Shown in pieces: positions 31,301 through 39,144 of a stretch of DNA of 64,000 nucleotides. Source of the stretch: Dyadobacter fermentans. Its GTDB lineage: Bacteria > Bacteroidota > Bacteroidia > Cytophagales > Spirosomataceae. Where the stretch lies: positions 248,001 through 312,000 of the forward strand of contig NZ_JAHXBN010000011.1 of the NCBI RefSeq assembly GCF_019924045.1. Reading direction: 5' to 3'. Under the pieces are notes generated by a model. That model was not told the DNA's origin, searched no databases, and saw only the letters and a program-made list of their open reading frames with translations. Each line of letters starts with the position of its first letter. Within the stretch, counting starts at the first letter, position 1. The position numbers and the translations under genes are program-made.

Positions 31301-31513
31301 CACCGCATCCTCAATCTTCTTGCTGACCTCGGCCTCTACCTCCGTCGGCGCCGCGCCTGGATATAAGGTGGTAATCGTAATAGTTGGAACAGAAAACTCC
31401 GGCAGCAGCACATAGCTGAGCTGGGTGTAAGAAGCCAGCCCGCCGATAAACAAAATCGCGAACAACACGATGATCATCGAAGGGCGCTTCAAGATGGTTT
31501 CAATGAATTTCAT
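28367..31513 (-). CDS. RND multidrug efflux transporter (AcrB/HAE1 type)
   Basis: The inner-membrane pump of a tripartite efflux system, driven by protons. The 1048-residue length fits HAE1 pumps. The N-terminal helix (FIETILKRPSMIIVLFAILFIGG) is followed by the porter domain (YPGAAPTEVEAEVSKKIEDA). TM4 carries the proton-relay pair in GILVDDSIVILENIQRH. The second half repeats the layout (GLVVKNAILIVDFANQ). It is the last gene of the tolC, adaptor, pump order, 21 bases after the adaptor. Substrates are not predictable. Confidence 0.95.
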   Translation of the reverse strand: MKFIETILKRPSMIIVLFAILFIGGLASYTQLSYVLLPEFSVPTITITTLYPGAAPTEVEAEVSKKIEDAVSGLDNIEDVTSKSMESASLVIVQFKAGTDIDKALEDAQRDVNNMLSDLPDDAETPSLSKISPSDQPIMQLLATSSLPNEVFYQQVEDKYLPMLQQIEGVAEITMTGGDQREIRINVNNDKLRFYGLSLLQVTQAINQANLDFPTGKVKSTSENMTLRLAGKFASLDDIRNLVITSPVNNSPIRVGDVADITDGLTDAESISRYNGVNGIGLFIKKQSDANAVEISKSVQAKLASIEKANAKDKIKFAIAYDSSIFTLESVEAVTHDLVIAVILVAVVMLLFLHSFRNAFIVMVSVPASLIAAFLFMYVMGYSLNLMTLLALSLVIGILVDDSIVILENIQRHLEMGKNRWDATVEGVTEIGFAALAITLVIVVVFVPITMVNSVIADLLRQFSLTVAFATMVSLLVSFTLTPWMTSKMAKVERLNPKNPAQAFLIWFEKGLTALTKWYHGSLEWVLGQKLAFSGILVAIVVMTGWVMSLGIIGSEFVAEGDQGKFLLTMKLDKSASLQQNNLTARSIEDYLRKKPEVKTIFANVGGASTGLNSSGRGETNRTELTVELIPVAERKNAQPTEDYMLSVRKELEQKFAGVEFNSAAIGMVNSGTAPIEVFLSGDDLDKILAAANDLANRLRKTPGANDVNVSVEAGNPEVRVDIDREKMAKLGLDIQTVGATMQNAFAGNDDSKFRDGGEDYDIRIMLDAFDRKNPEDVKAITFYSPVAKQSVQLAQFADVTLSTGPSIVERKNRRSSVTVTANTLGIGSGTLVSNIQAGLKENPLPDDIILTWGGDAKNQSEGFGSLGLAMLAGLMLVYFIMVLLYDSFVYPFVVLFSIPVAVIGALLALALSSSNIGIFAMLGMLMLIGLVVKNAILIVDFANQQKAEGIPFRKAILIAGEERLRPILMTTIAMVIGMVPIATATGAGAEWKNSLAWVLIGGLTSSMLLTIYLVPMAYYLVDRLGEKWNTWRAKSARVQESVVVEEI

Positions 31514-31534
31514 GAGCTTGTTGATGAAGTGTTG

Positions 31535-32584
31535 TTATTGTGCTATCACCGATGTTCCGTTTTGCAGGTTGATCTGCCCGCTGGTCACTACGCGGTCACC
31601 GGCTTTCAGGCCTTTGGTGATCTCGTAATATTCGTTCGTCGTTGCACCTACGCTCACGTCGCGCAAGGTCGCCTTGCCATTTTCAACCACGTACAGCTGC
31701 GGCTGCTTCGCCGAGCCCATAATGGCCTGGCGTGGAACGGCCAATGCTTCACCTTTCACTTTTGAATCGCTCGCAATAGAGCCGTACATGCCGGCTTTCA
31801 ATGGATGGGCGGCTGAGTTTTGCACCGTAATTTCCACCGGGTAGTTATGCGCCTCGTCGCCCTGGGCAGCTACCATCGTTACACGGCCATTGAAATTCGC
31901 ATGCGGATACACATCCGTGCGTACGGGAATACCCCTACCGGTTTTAAACTCATTCACCGATTTCTCAGGGATATTCACCACCAGTTTCAGCGACGAAATA
32001 TCGGTAATCTCCGCTATCGGTGTTCCCTGGCTCACTACCGAGCCTTTTTCTACCATTTTGGCCGTGATAATACCGCCGAATGGCGCGATAATGCTGGTAT
32101 TTTTAATCTGCTTATTCAATTGCTTGATCTGCGCCTGCGTGCTGCGGATGCTCAGCTGCGTGCGCTCGACATTCACTGCCGGCGTCGCGTCGCCCTTTAC
32201 CAATGCTTCGTAACGTTTCAAATCGTTTTGATAACCTTCCAAAGTTACCTGCAATGCTTCCACCTGGTAATGCAGTTGCTCATCGTCGATCTTCGCAATA
32301 AGCTGCCCGGCAGCCACATGCTGGCCCACTTCTACATTCAGTTTCACGATCTCCCCGCTTGCCTGCGGACGGATTTCAACTTTCCGGTTCGGGGCGAATG
32401 ATCCCAAAAAACCGGACTCTTGTGATAAATCGCGCAATTCAGCGACGGCTACCTTCACCCCTACTTTCGGATCGGGGTCGGGGATGTATACTTTCTGCTC
32501 CGTTTTTTCCTTGTTGCTCAGCAACTTCGCCGCCGTAAGCCCCAGCACGGCTATGATTCCCAGGAAGATGAATAGACGTTTCAT
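31535..32584 (-). CDS. RND periplasmic adaptor (membrane fusion protein)
   Basis: A 349-residue AcrA/HlyD-type adaptor that bridges pump and outer-membrane channel. The ATG at 32584 is preferred over an upstream GTG because it opens directly on a signal/anchor helix (MKRLFIFLGIIAVLGLTAAKLL). The lipoyl halves are RPQASGEIVKLNVEVGQHVAAGQLIAKIDD and IIAPFGGIITAKMVEKGSVVSQGTPIAEI, with a helical hairpin between them, then barrel and membrane-proximal domains (LKAGMYGSIASDSK, ITKGLKAGDRVVTSGQ). Nothing odd in the domain order. A decamer repeat array lies directly upstream, between it and the tolC gene. Confidence 0.95.
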   Translation of the reverse strand: MKRLFIFLGIIAVLGLTAAKLLSNKEKTEQKVYIPDPDPKVGVKVAVAELRDLSQESGFLGSFAPNRKVEIRPQASGEIVKLNVEVGQHVAAGQLIAKIDDEQLHYQVEALQVTLEGYQNDLKRYEALVKGDATPAVNVERTQLSIRSTQAQIKQLNKQIKNTSIIAPFGGIITAKMVEKGSVVSQGTPIAEITDISSLKLVVNIPEKSVNEFKTGRGIPVRTDVYPHANFNGRVTMVAAQGDEAHNYPVEITVQNSAAHPLKAGMYGSIASDSKVKGEALAVPRQAIMGSAKQPQLYVVENGKATLRDVSVGATTNEYYEITKGLKAGDRVVTSGQINLQNGTSVIAQ

Positions 32585-32616
32585 ATTGGTATGGTGTTGA
32601 AAAGTGTTGTCGGAAA

Positions 32617-32859
32617 TGGTCACGAGTGGTCATTGATGGTCAAGTAATGTCAAGTGTTGTCATTTGTTGTCATTTGTAGTCAAGTGTTGTCAGTCGTTGT
32701 TATGTTATTGTCAATATCAGGAGAGAAAACTTCACCCGACTTCAAATGGCCATACCTGACCATACCTAACAACTCTTGATCATTCCTGATTTTTCTTGAC
32801 CATTCATGACAATACCTGACTACAAATGACTACACTTGACCATACCTGACTTACTTGGT
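32617..32859. repeat. inverted decamer repeat arrays (TGTCANNTGT / NNNNNNTGAC)
   Basis: A 356-base gene-free gap separates the tolC gene stop from the adaptor start. In 32617-32710 units of 10 bases recur: TGTCAAGTGT, TGTCATTTGT, TGTCATTTGT, AGTCAAGTGT, TGTCAGTCGT. In 32751-32859 the complementary series recurs with the same period: CATACCTGAC, CATACCTAAC, AATACCTGAC, TACAAATGAC, TACACTTGAC, CATACCTGAC. The two tracts face each other across a 40-base spacer and could form a long, imperfect stem. No gene is visible. It may interrupt or modulate readthrough inside the efflux operon. Confidence 0.8.
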
Positions 32860-32940
32860 TTTAGCTGTTGATGATTACTTTTAGTCGTTGATGAAGTGCT
32901 CGTTTGTTGATGAATACGGCAAGATTGATGAAGTATAATG

Positions 32941-34257
32941 TTATTTCTGTACGAGTTGCCCCGTTGCTTTTTTCCATTCCAGCTCGGCTTTCAGAAGCTG
33001 TACGAGCGAGGTAAGGTAGTTGTTCTGGGCATCCAGAAGGCTGTTTTCGGCCTGGATTACGTCGGTAAGCGACACCGTACCTTCCTTGAACTGCAGCTGG
33101 ATTTGCTTGTACACTTTCTCCGCCAGCGCTACCTGGTCTTTCTTGGCATTGATATTTTTCTGCTCTACACCGAACTTGCTCCGGGCGTTGTTCTCCTCCA
33201 TTTGAATAGCCTCGCGTACTTGTTTCAGCTGCACATCCAGCTTCTCGCGATCGATCTGGTTCTGGCTGCGCTTGGCCTTCCGCGCCATCCCGTCGAACAC
33301 ATTCCAGTTGAGCTGCAAACCGGCCCAGTAACCGGGCACATCCTGGAAAGTCGAGTTCTCTCCGCCTTGCGCATAGAACGCCATATTGGCTACGCCGTAA
33401 GCATTCACAGTGGGAATCAAGCCGGAACGTATATTCTTGTCCTGTAATTCGTTAATATCCTTTTGCTTTTGCAGCAAAGCCACGTCCGTGCGCCTCGTTT
33501 TATCCCAATCTGCATAAGCCGGCAACGCTACATCACGAACGCTCACAAGTATACGTACCGAATCGCTCTGCGGGATGCCCGTGTAGTATTTCAAAAGGTT
33601 AACCAGCTGATTATAATTATCTTTCAGTGTCGCCTGCTGCGTTTCTGTCGCAGTCTTGTTGATCAGGATCCTGTCCACGTCCACCCGTTGCCCAAGTTTA
33701 TTCTGGTATAACAAATCCGAGACCTTGTAAAGCCGGTCGAGCGAAATGAGGTTGCTGTCGAGAAAAGCCATCTGCTGAACAACGGTAACCAGGTTGTAAT
33801 AGGCGTCCGTCACATTGTAGGCCACATCTTCCTTCGTTTTCGTCGTGCTGAGCGATGTCAGCTCGCGGTTCAGGTTCGCCGCCTTCAATGCGTATTTCAC
33901 CGATGGATTATACAGTGCCTGAGTCACTTGTGCCGTGGTTGAGAGGTTGTAAGGCAATCCAAACGACAGCGTCGTGAACTGTCCCTCCGGCCCGCCGAAC
34001 GCACTCGCAGGCACTACTTGGCCCGGGATTTTGAAATACCGCTTGTAATCCCCGGACACGTTCAGGCTGGGCAGCAACGCCGACCGGACCTCGTCGATCT
34101 TCGCATTCGTCTTTGCCTCATCGAGCCGCGCAGCCTGCACACTGAAATCGTTTTTCATGGCCAGATCCAGCAATTGGTTGAGGTCGTACTGCTGCGCCTG
34201 CGTTCGCTGGAAAAGCATCAGGCATAGCATTCCCGTGACATGGAACAGGTGTTTCAT
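32941..34257 (-). CDS. TolC-family outer-membrane efflux channel
   Basis: A 438-residue outer-membrane factor. Residues 1-21 are the signal peptide (LMLFQRTQAQQ). Two OEP repeats are seen, the first starting LNQLLDLAMKNDFSVQAARLDEAKTNAKIDEVRSALLPSLNVSGDYK, the second ending LLDAQNNYLTSLVQLLKAELEWKKATGQL, each with long alpha-helical hairpins and short beta strands. It completes the tripartite pump with the adaptor and RND genes. It is the first gene after the TetR regulator, with 57 bases of AT-rich sequence between that hold two AAATGTTT direct repeats. Confidence 0.94.
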   Translation of the reverse strand: MKHLFHVTGMLCLMLFQRTQAQQYDLNQLLDLAMKNDFSVQAARLDEAKTNAKIDEVRSALLPSLNVSGDYKRYFKIPGQVVPASAFGGPEGQFTTLSFGLPYNLSTTAQVTQALYNPSVKYALKAANLNRELTSLSTTKTKEDVAYNVTDAYYNLVTVVQQMAFLDSNLISLDRLYKVSDLLYQNKLGQRVDVDRILINKTATETQQATLKDNYNQLVNLLKYYTGIPQSDSVRILVSVRDVALPAYADWDKTRRTDVALLQKQKDINELQDKNIRSGLIPTVNAYGVANMAFYAQGGENSTFQDVPGYWAGLQLNWNVFDGMARKAKRSQNQIDREKLDVQLKQVREAIQMEENNARSKFGVEQKNINAKKDQVALAEKVYKQIQLQFKEGTVSLTDVIQAENSLLDAQNNYLTSLVQLLKAELEWKKATGQLVQK

Positions 34258-34266
34258 GGCTAGTAC

Positions 34267-34287
34267 AAATGTTTATTTTAAATGTTT
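34267..34287. promoter_or_regulatory. AAATGTTT direct repeats before the efflux operon
   Basis: AAATGTTT occurs at 34267-34274 and 34280-34287, 13 bases apart, immediately upstream of the tolC start. The same octamer occurs at 35013-35020 in the regulator's own promoter. It is a candidate half-site for the neighbouring TetR protein. Confidence 0.35.
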
Positions 34288-34314
34288 GTTTAATGAAGTG
34301 GCAAAAAAAATGGG

Positions 34315-34926
34315 CTACCCGATCACCAGATAGTTGCACACCATCGCCTTAATGTGCTCTTTTTGTTCTTCGGCGTATTTCTCGAAATCCTCATCGGTCA
34401 TCATGAAAAGCTCCTTATGAATTTCCTTCCCCATGAAAATGAACTCTACGCCGCATTTGATCAGCGGAAGAATGTTTTCGAGCTGCATCGGCCGCAATGT
34501 CCCGTTCGCCGCCCCTTCTTCCAACTGCTTTTTGAGATAGGTTTCCCGCACCTGCCTGAAAATCGACATATCCGGGAAGAGCCTTTGCGGTGATTTGTGG
34601 ATCTCGTTCATGATGAAGATCACCAGATCGGGCTCCTTTTTCATCATCGCAAAATCGTTATCGATGATCTCCGAGATTTTGGATTTTATATCAATGTCCT
34701 TGTTCAGGATCGTGAGCATGTTCTGAAAGTACTCTTCCAGCACATCTTTGAAGATTTCAAGAAACAACTTCTCCTTGCTTCTGAAATAGTAGTTGGTCAA
34801 TGCAATATTCATATCGGCCTCCTTCGCAATGTCACGCGAGGTAGTGCCGTCAAAACCCTTTTTCAGAAAAACACGCTTTGCCGCCTCTCTTATCTTGTCC
34901 TCACTTTTTTCTGTAACGCACTTCAC
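34315..34926 (-). CDS. TetR/AcrR-family transcriptional regulator
   Basis: A 203-residue repressor. The helix-turn-helix spans residues about 10-55 (IREAAKRVFLKKGFDGTTSRDIAKEADMNIALTNYYFRSKEKLF), the standard TetR_N pattern. The C-terminal 140 residues are helical and ligand-binding; DDEDFEKYAEEQKEHIKAMVC closes it. The frame opens at a GTG (34926) with a stop upstream and no ATG, so the GTG start is accepted. It is the leading gene before tolC-adaptor-pump on the same strand and most likely controls them and itself. Confidence 0.93.
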   Translation of the reverse strand: MKCVTEKSEDKIREAAKRVFLKKGFDGTTSRDIAKEADMNIALTNYYFRSKEKLFLEIFKDVLEEYFQNMLTILNKDIDIKSKISEIIDNDFAMMKKEPDLVIFIMNEIHKSPQRLFPDMSIFRQVRETYLKKQLEEGAANGTLRPMQLENILPLIKCGVEFIFMGKEIHKELFMMTDEDFEKYAEEQKEHIKAMVCNYLVIG

Positions 34927-35012
34927 GATTTGGGTGTGTTAGGTTGTTGTTTATGATTGCAGCCGCTTATTGAATCAACGGATCAAAGTTGTGCAATTGA
35001 AATAACAATGCC

Positions 35013-35064
35013 AAATGTTTCAAATATAAATTTTAAACAATCATTTAAAATATTCGTTTGAAAC
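35013..35064 (-). promoter_or_regulatory. nested palindrome over the tetR promoter
   Basis: Outer arms GTTTCAAA (35017-35024) and TTTGAAAC (35057-35064) enclose inner arms TTTTAAA (35031-35037) and TTTAAAA (35044-35050). The minus-strand -7 element TATATTTG (35021-35028) falls inside the left arm, so a protein bound here would block the regulator's promoter. This is the expected setting of a TetR autorepression operator. Confidence 0.5.
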
Positions 35065-35084
35065 TAATATTTGTCGATTTTGTC

Positions 35085-35579
35085 CTATTCTTCTGCTTTT
35101 CTCACGAAACTGATCTGGCCATTGTTTTCCATATATGCGCTTTCAATCCGCTCAAAACTCTCCAAATGCATATCGTTGCGCAAACTCGCATAAAGGTCTG
35201 ACTCACTGACCAGTGCGCGGCGCATATTATCGTGTTTCAGTTCTCCTTTTTCAAAAAGCACGATCTTTTGGCCCTTGATCAAAGCACCAAAACGGAGGTT
35301 CAGAGCGCCCAGCCACGCACCGAGGCGATGCAGCACGGCAATGACGGTGGCAGAGGCAATGGTAGGCACAAATTCCGAAGCGCCCACCACCGCCCTGCTC
35401 AAAATCGCCCCGAGCAGGATCACGATGATGTTATCAAATGGGGATTTCATACCGAAAGAGCGTCTTCCGGCAATGCGAAGGAGAATGAGCGTGATGATAA
35501 ATATCACCACGGCCCGGGCCGACATCTGCAGAGTTGTCTGGTTTTCGCCCTCTCCGAAAAGTTGCGTAAGGATTTCCAT
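35085..35579 (-). CDS. DUF421 membrane protein (YetF-like)
   Basis: A 164-residue protein using the ATG at 35579 rather than a TTG farther upstream. Three hydrophobic segments (AVVIFIITLILLRIAGRRSFG, NIIVILLGAILSRAVVG, TIASATVIAVLHRLGAWLG) precede a cytoplasmic domain beginning FGALIKGQKIVLFEKGELKHDNMRRALVSESDLYASLR, which is the DUF421/YetF pattern. YetF proteins of Bacillus spores are linked to germination; in other bacteria the role is unknown. It has no partner gene here. Confidence 0.88.
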   Translation of the reverse strand: MEILTQLFGEGENQTTLQMSARAVVIFIITLILLRIAGRRSFGMKSPFDNIIVILLGAILSRAVVGASEFVPTIASATVIAVLHRLGAWLGALNLRFGALIKGQKIVLFEKGELKHDNMRRALVSESDLYASLRNDMHLESFERIESAYMENNGQISFVRKAEE

Positions 35580-35638
35580 AAGGGTGTCAGTTCGTTTCCT
35601 GTATATCTGCAAAAAACAAACCAGACCCGCCCCTGCTT

Positions 35639-36628
35639 CTATTCAAGCATATTCCACTCGGCAATGCGGTCGCCCTGCTTTTCGACGAGCCATACCTTGC
35701 TGCCTTTGAAACGTTTGAGGTACTTTTTGCTCTTTTGGATACCCGCTACACTGAATGCCGTCGCCAACGCATCCGCCACCGTGCCATCCGGCGAAATGAC
35801 CGTCGTGCGCACGTGGAAGAGCAGGCCTATACCCGTTTTCGGGTCCACAATATGCGAATAGCGCACGCCTTTGTATTCCATATAGCGGTACGTCGGGCCG
35901 GAAGTTGCGAGCGCGACATTGGAAAGCTGCATAGCCTTTAACGAATCACTGCCGTTGGATACATTGATATTCCACCCTTTGGTACCCGGAGGCGGGTTAG
36001 TGAGTACGATTTTCCCTCCCGCATCCATCATAGCGGAAGTAATGCCTAGTTTTTTGAGTTCTTTAATAGCTTCCTCGGCCGCATAACCTTTACCCAGGCC
36101 TCCGATATCTAGCCGCATGCCTTTCTGAGTGAGCATAATGCTCCGCGTTTTCTTATCCATTTTCAATTTGGAATAGCCCGTACGCGCGAGCGCGTCACGG
36201 ATCTCCTCCTCAGGCGGGAATATGCCCTTACGCGTTGCGTGCCGCCACATCTGTACGACAGGCCCAAGCGTTGCGTCGAAAACGCCGCCGGTTTTGCTGC
36301 TGACATCCTGCGAAACGGCCAGAATATCAAAAAGGTCCTTGCTTACCGGCACCCATTTTCCACTTCCCGAAGTCGCGGAGAGGCGGTTGATCTCACTGCC
36401 GTCGCGGTAATCGCTCATGATTTCATTCAATTCCTCCACCCTTTTAAAGGCGCGGTCAGCAGCTAGTTTGGCTATCGAATCATTGGAAGTATAGAAAACG
36501 AGTTTGAAAGGCGACCCCATCAATCCCTTTTCGAAAGTGTAACGCTGCTCCTGCGCGCGCAGGGGCGACAGAGAGGTAATCAGACAGGCAAAAAACAGGG
36601 GCAGGAATAGCTTTGAAAATGAGGTCAT
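35639..36628 (-). CDS. apbE: FAD:protein FMN transferase (ApbE)
   Basis: A 329-residue exported flavin transferase that attaches FMN to threonines of Rnf/Nqr-type and other flavoproteins, using Mg. The signal peptide ends at LSPLRAQEQ. Motifs follow ApbE: MGSPFKLVFYTSND, MSDYRDGSEINRLS, DATLGPVVQMW, LDIGGLGKGYAAEEAIKELK, MMDAGGKIVLTN, and YSHIVDPKTGIGL. The late DGTVADALATAFSVAG carries the metal-binding acid. No target protein is encoded next to it. Confidence 0.95.
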   Translation of the reverse strand: MTSFSKLFLPLFFACLITSLSPLRAQEQRYTFEKGLMGSPFKLVFYTSNDSIAKLAADRAFKRVEELNEIMSDYRDGSEINRLSATSGSGKWVPVSKDLFDILAVSQDVSSKTGGVFDATLGPVVQMWRHATRKGIFPPEEEIRDALARTGYSKLKMDKKTRSIMLTQKGMRLDIGGLGKGYAAEEAIKELKKLGITSAMMDAGGKIVLTNPPPGTKGWNINVSNGSDSLKAMQLSNVALATSGPTYRYMEYKGVRYSHIVDPKTGIGLLFHVRTTVISPDGTVADALATAFSVAGIQKSKKYLKRFKGSKVWLVEKQGDRIAEWNMLE

Positions 36629-36726
36629 CGGAATAAGTAAGGGTAATCGCGGGGCAAAACTACTTCATTTCAGGCAAACCTCAGGCAGCCGCCAGGGCAT
36701 AATCGTGATAAACCCTGTAACGACAG

Positions 36727-36757
36727 AAGGGGTACGGACATCCCGTCCGTACCCCTT
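36727..36757. repeat. 13-bp perfect inverted repeat
   Basis: AAGGGGTACGGAC and its exact complement flank ATCCC. It lies between apbE and the small membrane protein gene. Neither side has a T tract, so it is more like a REP-type or structural element than an intrinsic terminator. Confidence 0.6.
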
Positions 36758-36777
36758 CCGCTTCCGGTAGTCATATA

Positions 36778-36972
36778 TCAGTACTCGCTATACTCGTCTA
36801 TCAGATTGCTTTCCTCAGCCTGGTGATGATGATGTGCATTAATAGCATCTTTAATCATTCCTGCACCAATAAACGGCAGGGAAACAACAGTCGAAATAAT
36901 CATTGCGAAAAACATAATAGTTGCAAAAAATAACTTCCCGGAATACCCAACCACGTTCGATAAGAAGTTCAT
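36778..36972 (-). CDS. small membrane protein, His-rich tail
   Basis: A 64-residue protein with an ATG and a single long hydrophobic helix (LFFATIMFFAMIISTVVSLPFIGAGMI). The cytoplasmic or periplasmic tail is polar and contains NAHHHHQAEESN. No family was recognised. It is transcribed away from a second small membrane protein (37198-37344) with a similar plan, from an AT-rich 225-base divergent region. The His run could bind a metal, which is speculation. Confidence 0.55.
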   Translation of the reverse strand: MNFLSNVVGYSGKLFFATIMFFAMIISTVVSLPFIGAGMIKDAINAHHHHQAEESNLIDEYSEY

Positions 36973-37197
36973 GCTATTGCAATTATTTAATAATAATTTT
37001 CATTAATAAAGTTACAAAAAATAACTGTGCCAGTCCAATAAAATATACTTATTTTGGCAGTTAATTTAGTGATTTATAGTCATTTAACTACATTAAAGAA
37101 ATTAGTTAGTAGCATCTGTTCTACAAAACATAGAAACATTTTCCACTACGCGTAATCGATTGTAAAATTCATTTCACACAACGGACCTCCTGCATTC

Positions 37198-37344
37198 ATG
37201 AATAATTTTTTCTCTTCTTTTTTCAGGATCATTTTTGCCGCAATCCTCGGTACAGCTACGGTACTCACGACAATTATCATGTCGCCGTTCCTGCTGGTCA
37301 TGTGGATTTGGAAAAAACTCAGCGACAAGCCGCCTCGTCAGTAA
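37198..37344 (+). CDS. 48-residue small membrane protein
   Basis: An ATG-initiated frame of 48 residues, overlooked by minimum-length cut-offs. It opens MNNFFSSFFRIIFAAILG, continues through one hydrophobic helix (TATVLTTIIMSPFLLVMWIW) and ends KKLSDKPPRQ, a positive-inside tail. The start pattern is like that of the divergent 64-residue protein (MNFLSNVVGYSGKLFF), so the two may be a related pair. It stops 52 bases before the amidase start. No family assignment. Confidence 0.5.
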   Translation: MNNFFSSFFRIIFAAILGTATVLTTIIMSPFLLVMWIWKKLSDKPPRQ

Positions 37345-37396
37345 AAACAGAAGTTTTTATATTGCAGGTAAACAGAACCTGACGACGCACTCCCCA

Positions 37397-38983
37397 ATGA
37401 AAAGAAGAAACTTCCTACGGCTTGGCTCCGCAGCCGGATTGTTTACCATAATGCCCGCATTCGCCAGGCCGGCGCGTACGATCGCCCCCGGAGAATTCAC
37501 CGAAATGACGATCGCGGAAATGCAGAAACGGATGCAGGCAGGCAGGTTGACGTCGTTAGCCCTGACGCGCCATTACCTCGATGAAATAACCCGTATAGAT
37601 AAAGCGGGCCCCAAACTCGCATCGGTCATCGAAGTAAACCCCGATGCGGCCCGGATTGCAGCAGCGCTGGATAAGGAACGGAAATCCGGCCGAACCCGCG
37701 GACCGCTGCACGGTATCCCGGTTCTGCTGAAAGACAATATCGACACCGCGGACCGGATGAAAACCACCGCCGGCTCGCTGGCGCTGCTCGACAACGTAGC
37801 TTCTCAGGACGCATTCCTGGTGGCCCGGCTGCGCGAAGCCGGCGCGGTAATCCTCGGCAAAACCAATTTGAGCGAATGGGCCAACTTCCGATCGACGCGA
37901 TCGTCCAGTGGTTGGAGCAGTCGCGGAGGGCAGACGCACAATCCGTATGTACTCGACCGTTCTCCTTGCGGATCGAGCTCGGGCTCTGCGGTGGCAGTGG
38001 CAGCGAACCTCTGCGCGGTGGCTGTCGGCACCGAAACGAATGGCTCAATCGCCTGCCCGGCATCGATGAACGGCGTGGTAGGAATCAAACCGACCGTCGG
38101 CCTGGTGAGCAGAAACGGCGTGATCCCTATTTCGCAAACGCAGGACACAGCCGGCCCATTCGGACGAACCGTAGCCGATGCGGCTGCATTGCTCGGCGCC
38201 ATGGCCGGGCAGGACCCGAAGGATGTCACTCAGCATAAACCTCAGCAAAAGCTACCTACGGATTACAGCGCTTACCTCGACCCTAACGGACTCAGAGGAA
38301 AGCGTATCGGGATAGAGCAATCGATGTTGAAAATGCACGAGGGGATCGACAGCTTGCTTGGCAAGGCATTGGAACAGCTCAAAGAGGCCGGTGCCGAAAT
38401 CGTGGAAGTGGAATATATGAAGTTGCAGAAACTTCCGGGAGCAGAATCGCTGGTACTGCAATATGAATTTAAAGACGGCATTAACCGGTATTTGTCTGCC
38501 TCAAATGCGAAAATCAAGTCGCTCGAAGGCCTGATCGAATTCAATAAAGCGAATAAGGCGAAGACGATGCCCTATTTCGGTCAGGAACTTTTCGAATCGT
38601 CGCAGGCCAAGGGCGATTTGAATACCAAAGAATACAAGGAAGCGCTTGAAAAAATCAATGGTGTAGCCGACGCGCTGACCGACCTCCTCGACAAGCACAA
38701 GCTGGACGCACTATGCGGCCCCTCCACCGGAGCAGCCTGGTGCACCGACCTCGTCAACGGCGACTTCTGGACCGGATACGGTTCCTACGGCCCGGCCGCA
38801 TTGTCGGGCTTTCCGTCGATCACCTTACCAATGGGCATGCTCAGCGGCCTGCCGGTCGGAATTTCATTTCTGGCGAAAGCCTACCAGGAACCGGAACTGA
38901 TCCGCATCGCGTACGCATACGAGCAGGTATCGCATAACCGCGTCGCGCCGGGGTACCTGAGAAGCCTGCGGCTTGACGGCTGA
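37397..38983 (+). CDS. exported amidase (amidase signature family)
   Basis: A 528-residue amide hydrolase. The ATG at 37397 is chosen because it opens on a Tat-type signal (KRRNFLRLGSAAGLFTIMPAFA); upstream in-frame sequence belongs to other material. The catalytic triad is present: Lys in HGIPVLLKDNID, Ser in CGSSSGSAVAVAAN and the nucleophile Ser in TETNGSIACPAS. ALSGFPSITLPMG closes the domain. Substrate (amide, nitrile-derived or peptide amide) cannot be read. The last codons lie inside the left arm of a heptad repeat array, which supplies the stop codon. Confidence 0.92.
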   Translation: MKRRNFLRLGSAAGLFTIMPAFARPARTIAPGEFTEMTIAEMQKRMQAGRLTSLALTRHYLDEITRIDKAGPKLASVIEVNPDAARIAAALDKERKSGRTRGPLHGIPVLLKDNIDTADRMKTTAGSLALLDNVASQDAFLVARLREAGAVILGKTNLSEWANFRSTRSSSGWSSRGGQTHNPYVLDRSPCGSSSGSAVAVAANLCAVAVGTETNGSIACPASMNGVVGIKPTVGLVSRNGVIPISQTQDTAGPFGRTVADAAALLGAMAGQDPKDVTQHKPQQKLPTDYSAYLDPNGLRGKRIGIEQSMLKMHEGIDSLLGKALEQLKEAGAEIVEVEYMKLQKLPGAESLVLQYEFKDGINRYLSASNAKIKSLEGLIEFNKANKAKTMPYFGQELFESSQAKGDLNTKEYKEALEKINGVADALTDLLDKHKLDALCGPSTGAAWCTDLVNGDFWTGYGSYGPAALSGFPSITLPMGMLSGLPVGISFLAKAYQEPELIRIAYAYEQVSHNRVAPGYLRSLRLDG

Positions 38984-39133
38984 CCGTTGACGGCCGACCG
39001 CCGAGTACTTGACTTTCTGTTGTCAGTTGTGGTCAGGAATAGTCAATATAGTCAGGAATTGTTCATTGTTGGAATAATAACGCATTCGGTAGTCAGCGGT
39101 CGGCCGTCAGCGGTCGGCGGTCTATTGTCGGGG
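38972..39133. repeat. inverted heptad array with an inner decamer tract
   Basis: The left arm (38972-39006) is a run of TTGACGG, CTGACCG, TTGACGG, CCGACCG units that starts within the last codons of the amidase. The right arm (39090-39133) is the complement (AGTCAGC, GGTCGGC, CGTCAGC, GGTCGGC, GGTCTAT). Between them lies a 9-10-base AT-rich series on GTCA (TGTCAGTTGT, GGTCAGGAAT, AGTCAATATA). It sits between convergent genes. Confidence 0.8.
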
Positions 39134-39144
39134 CCGAAGGCCCA

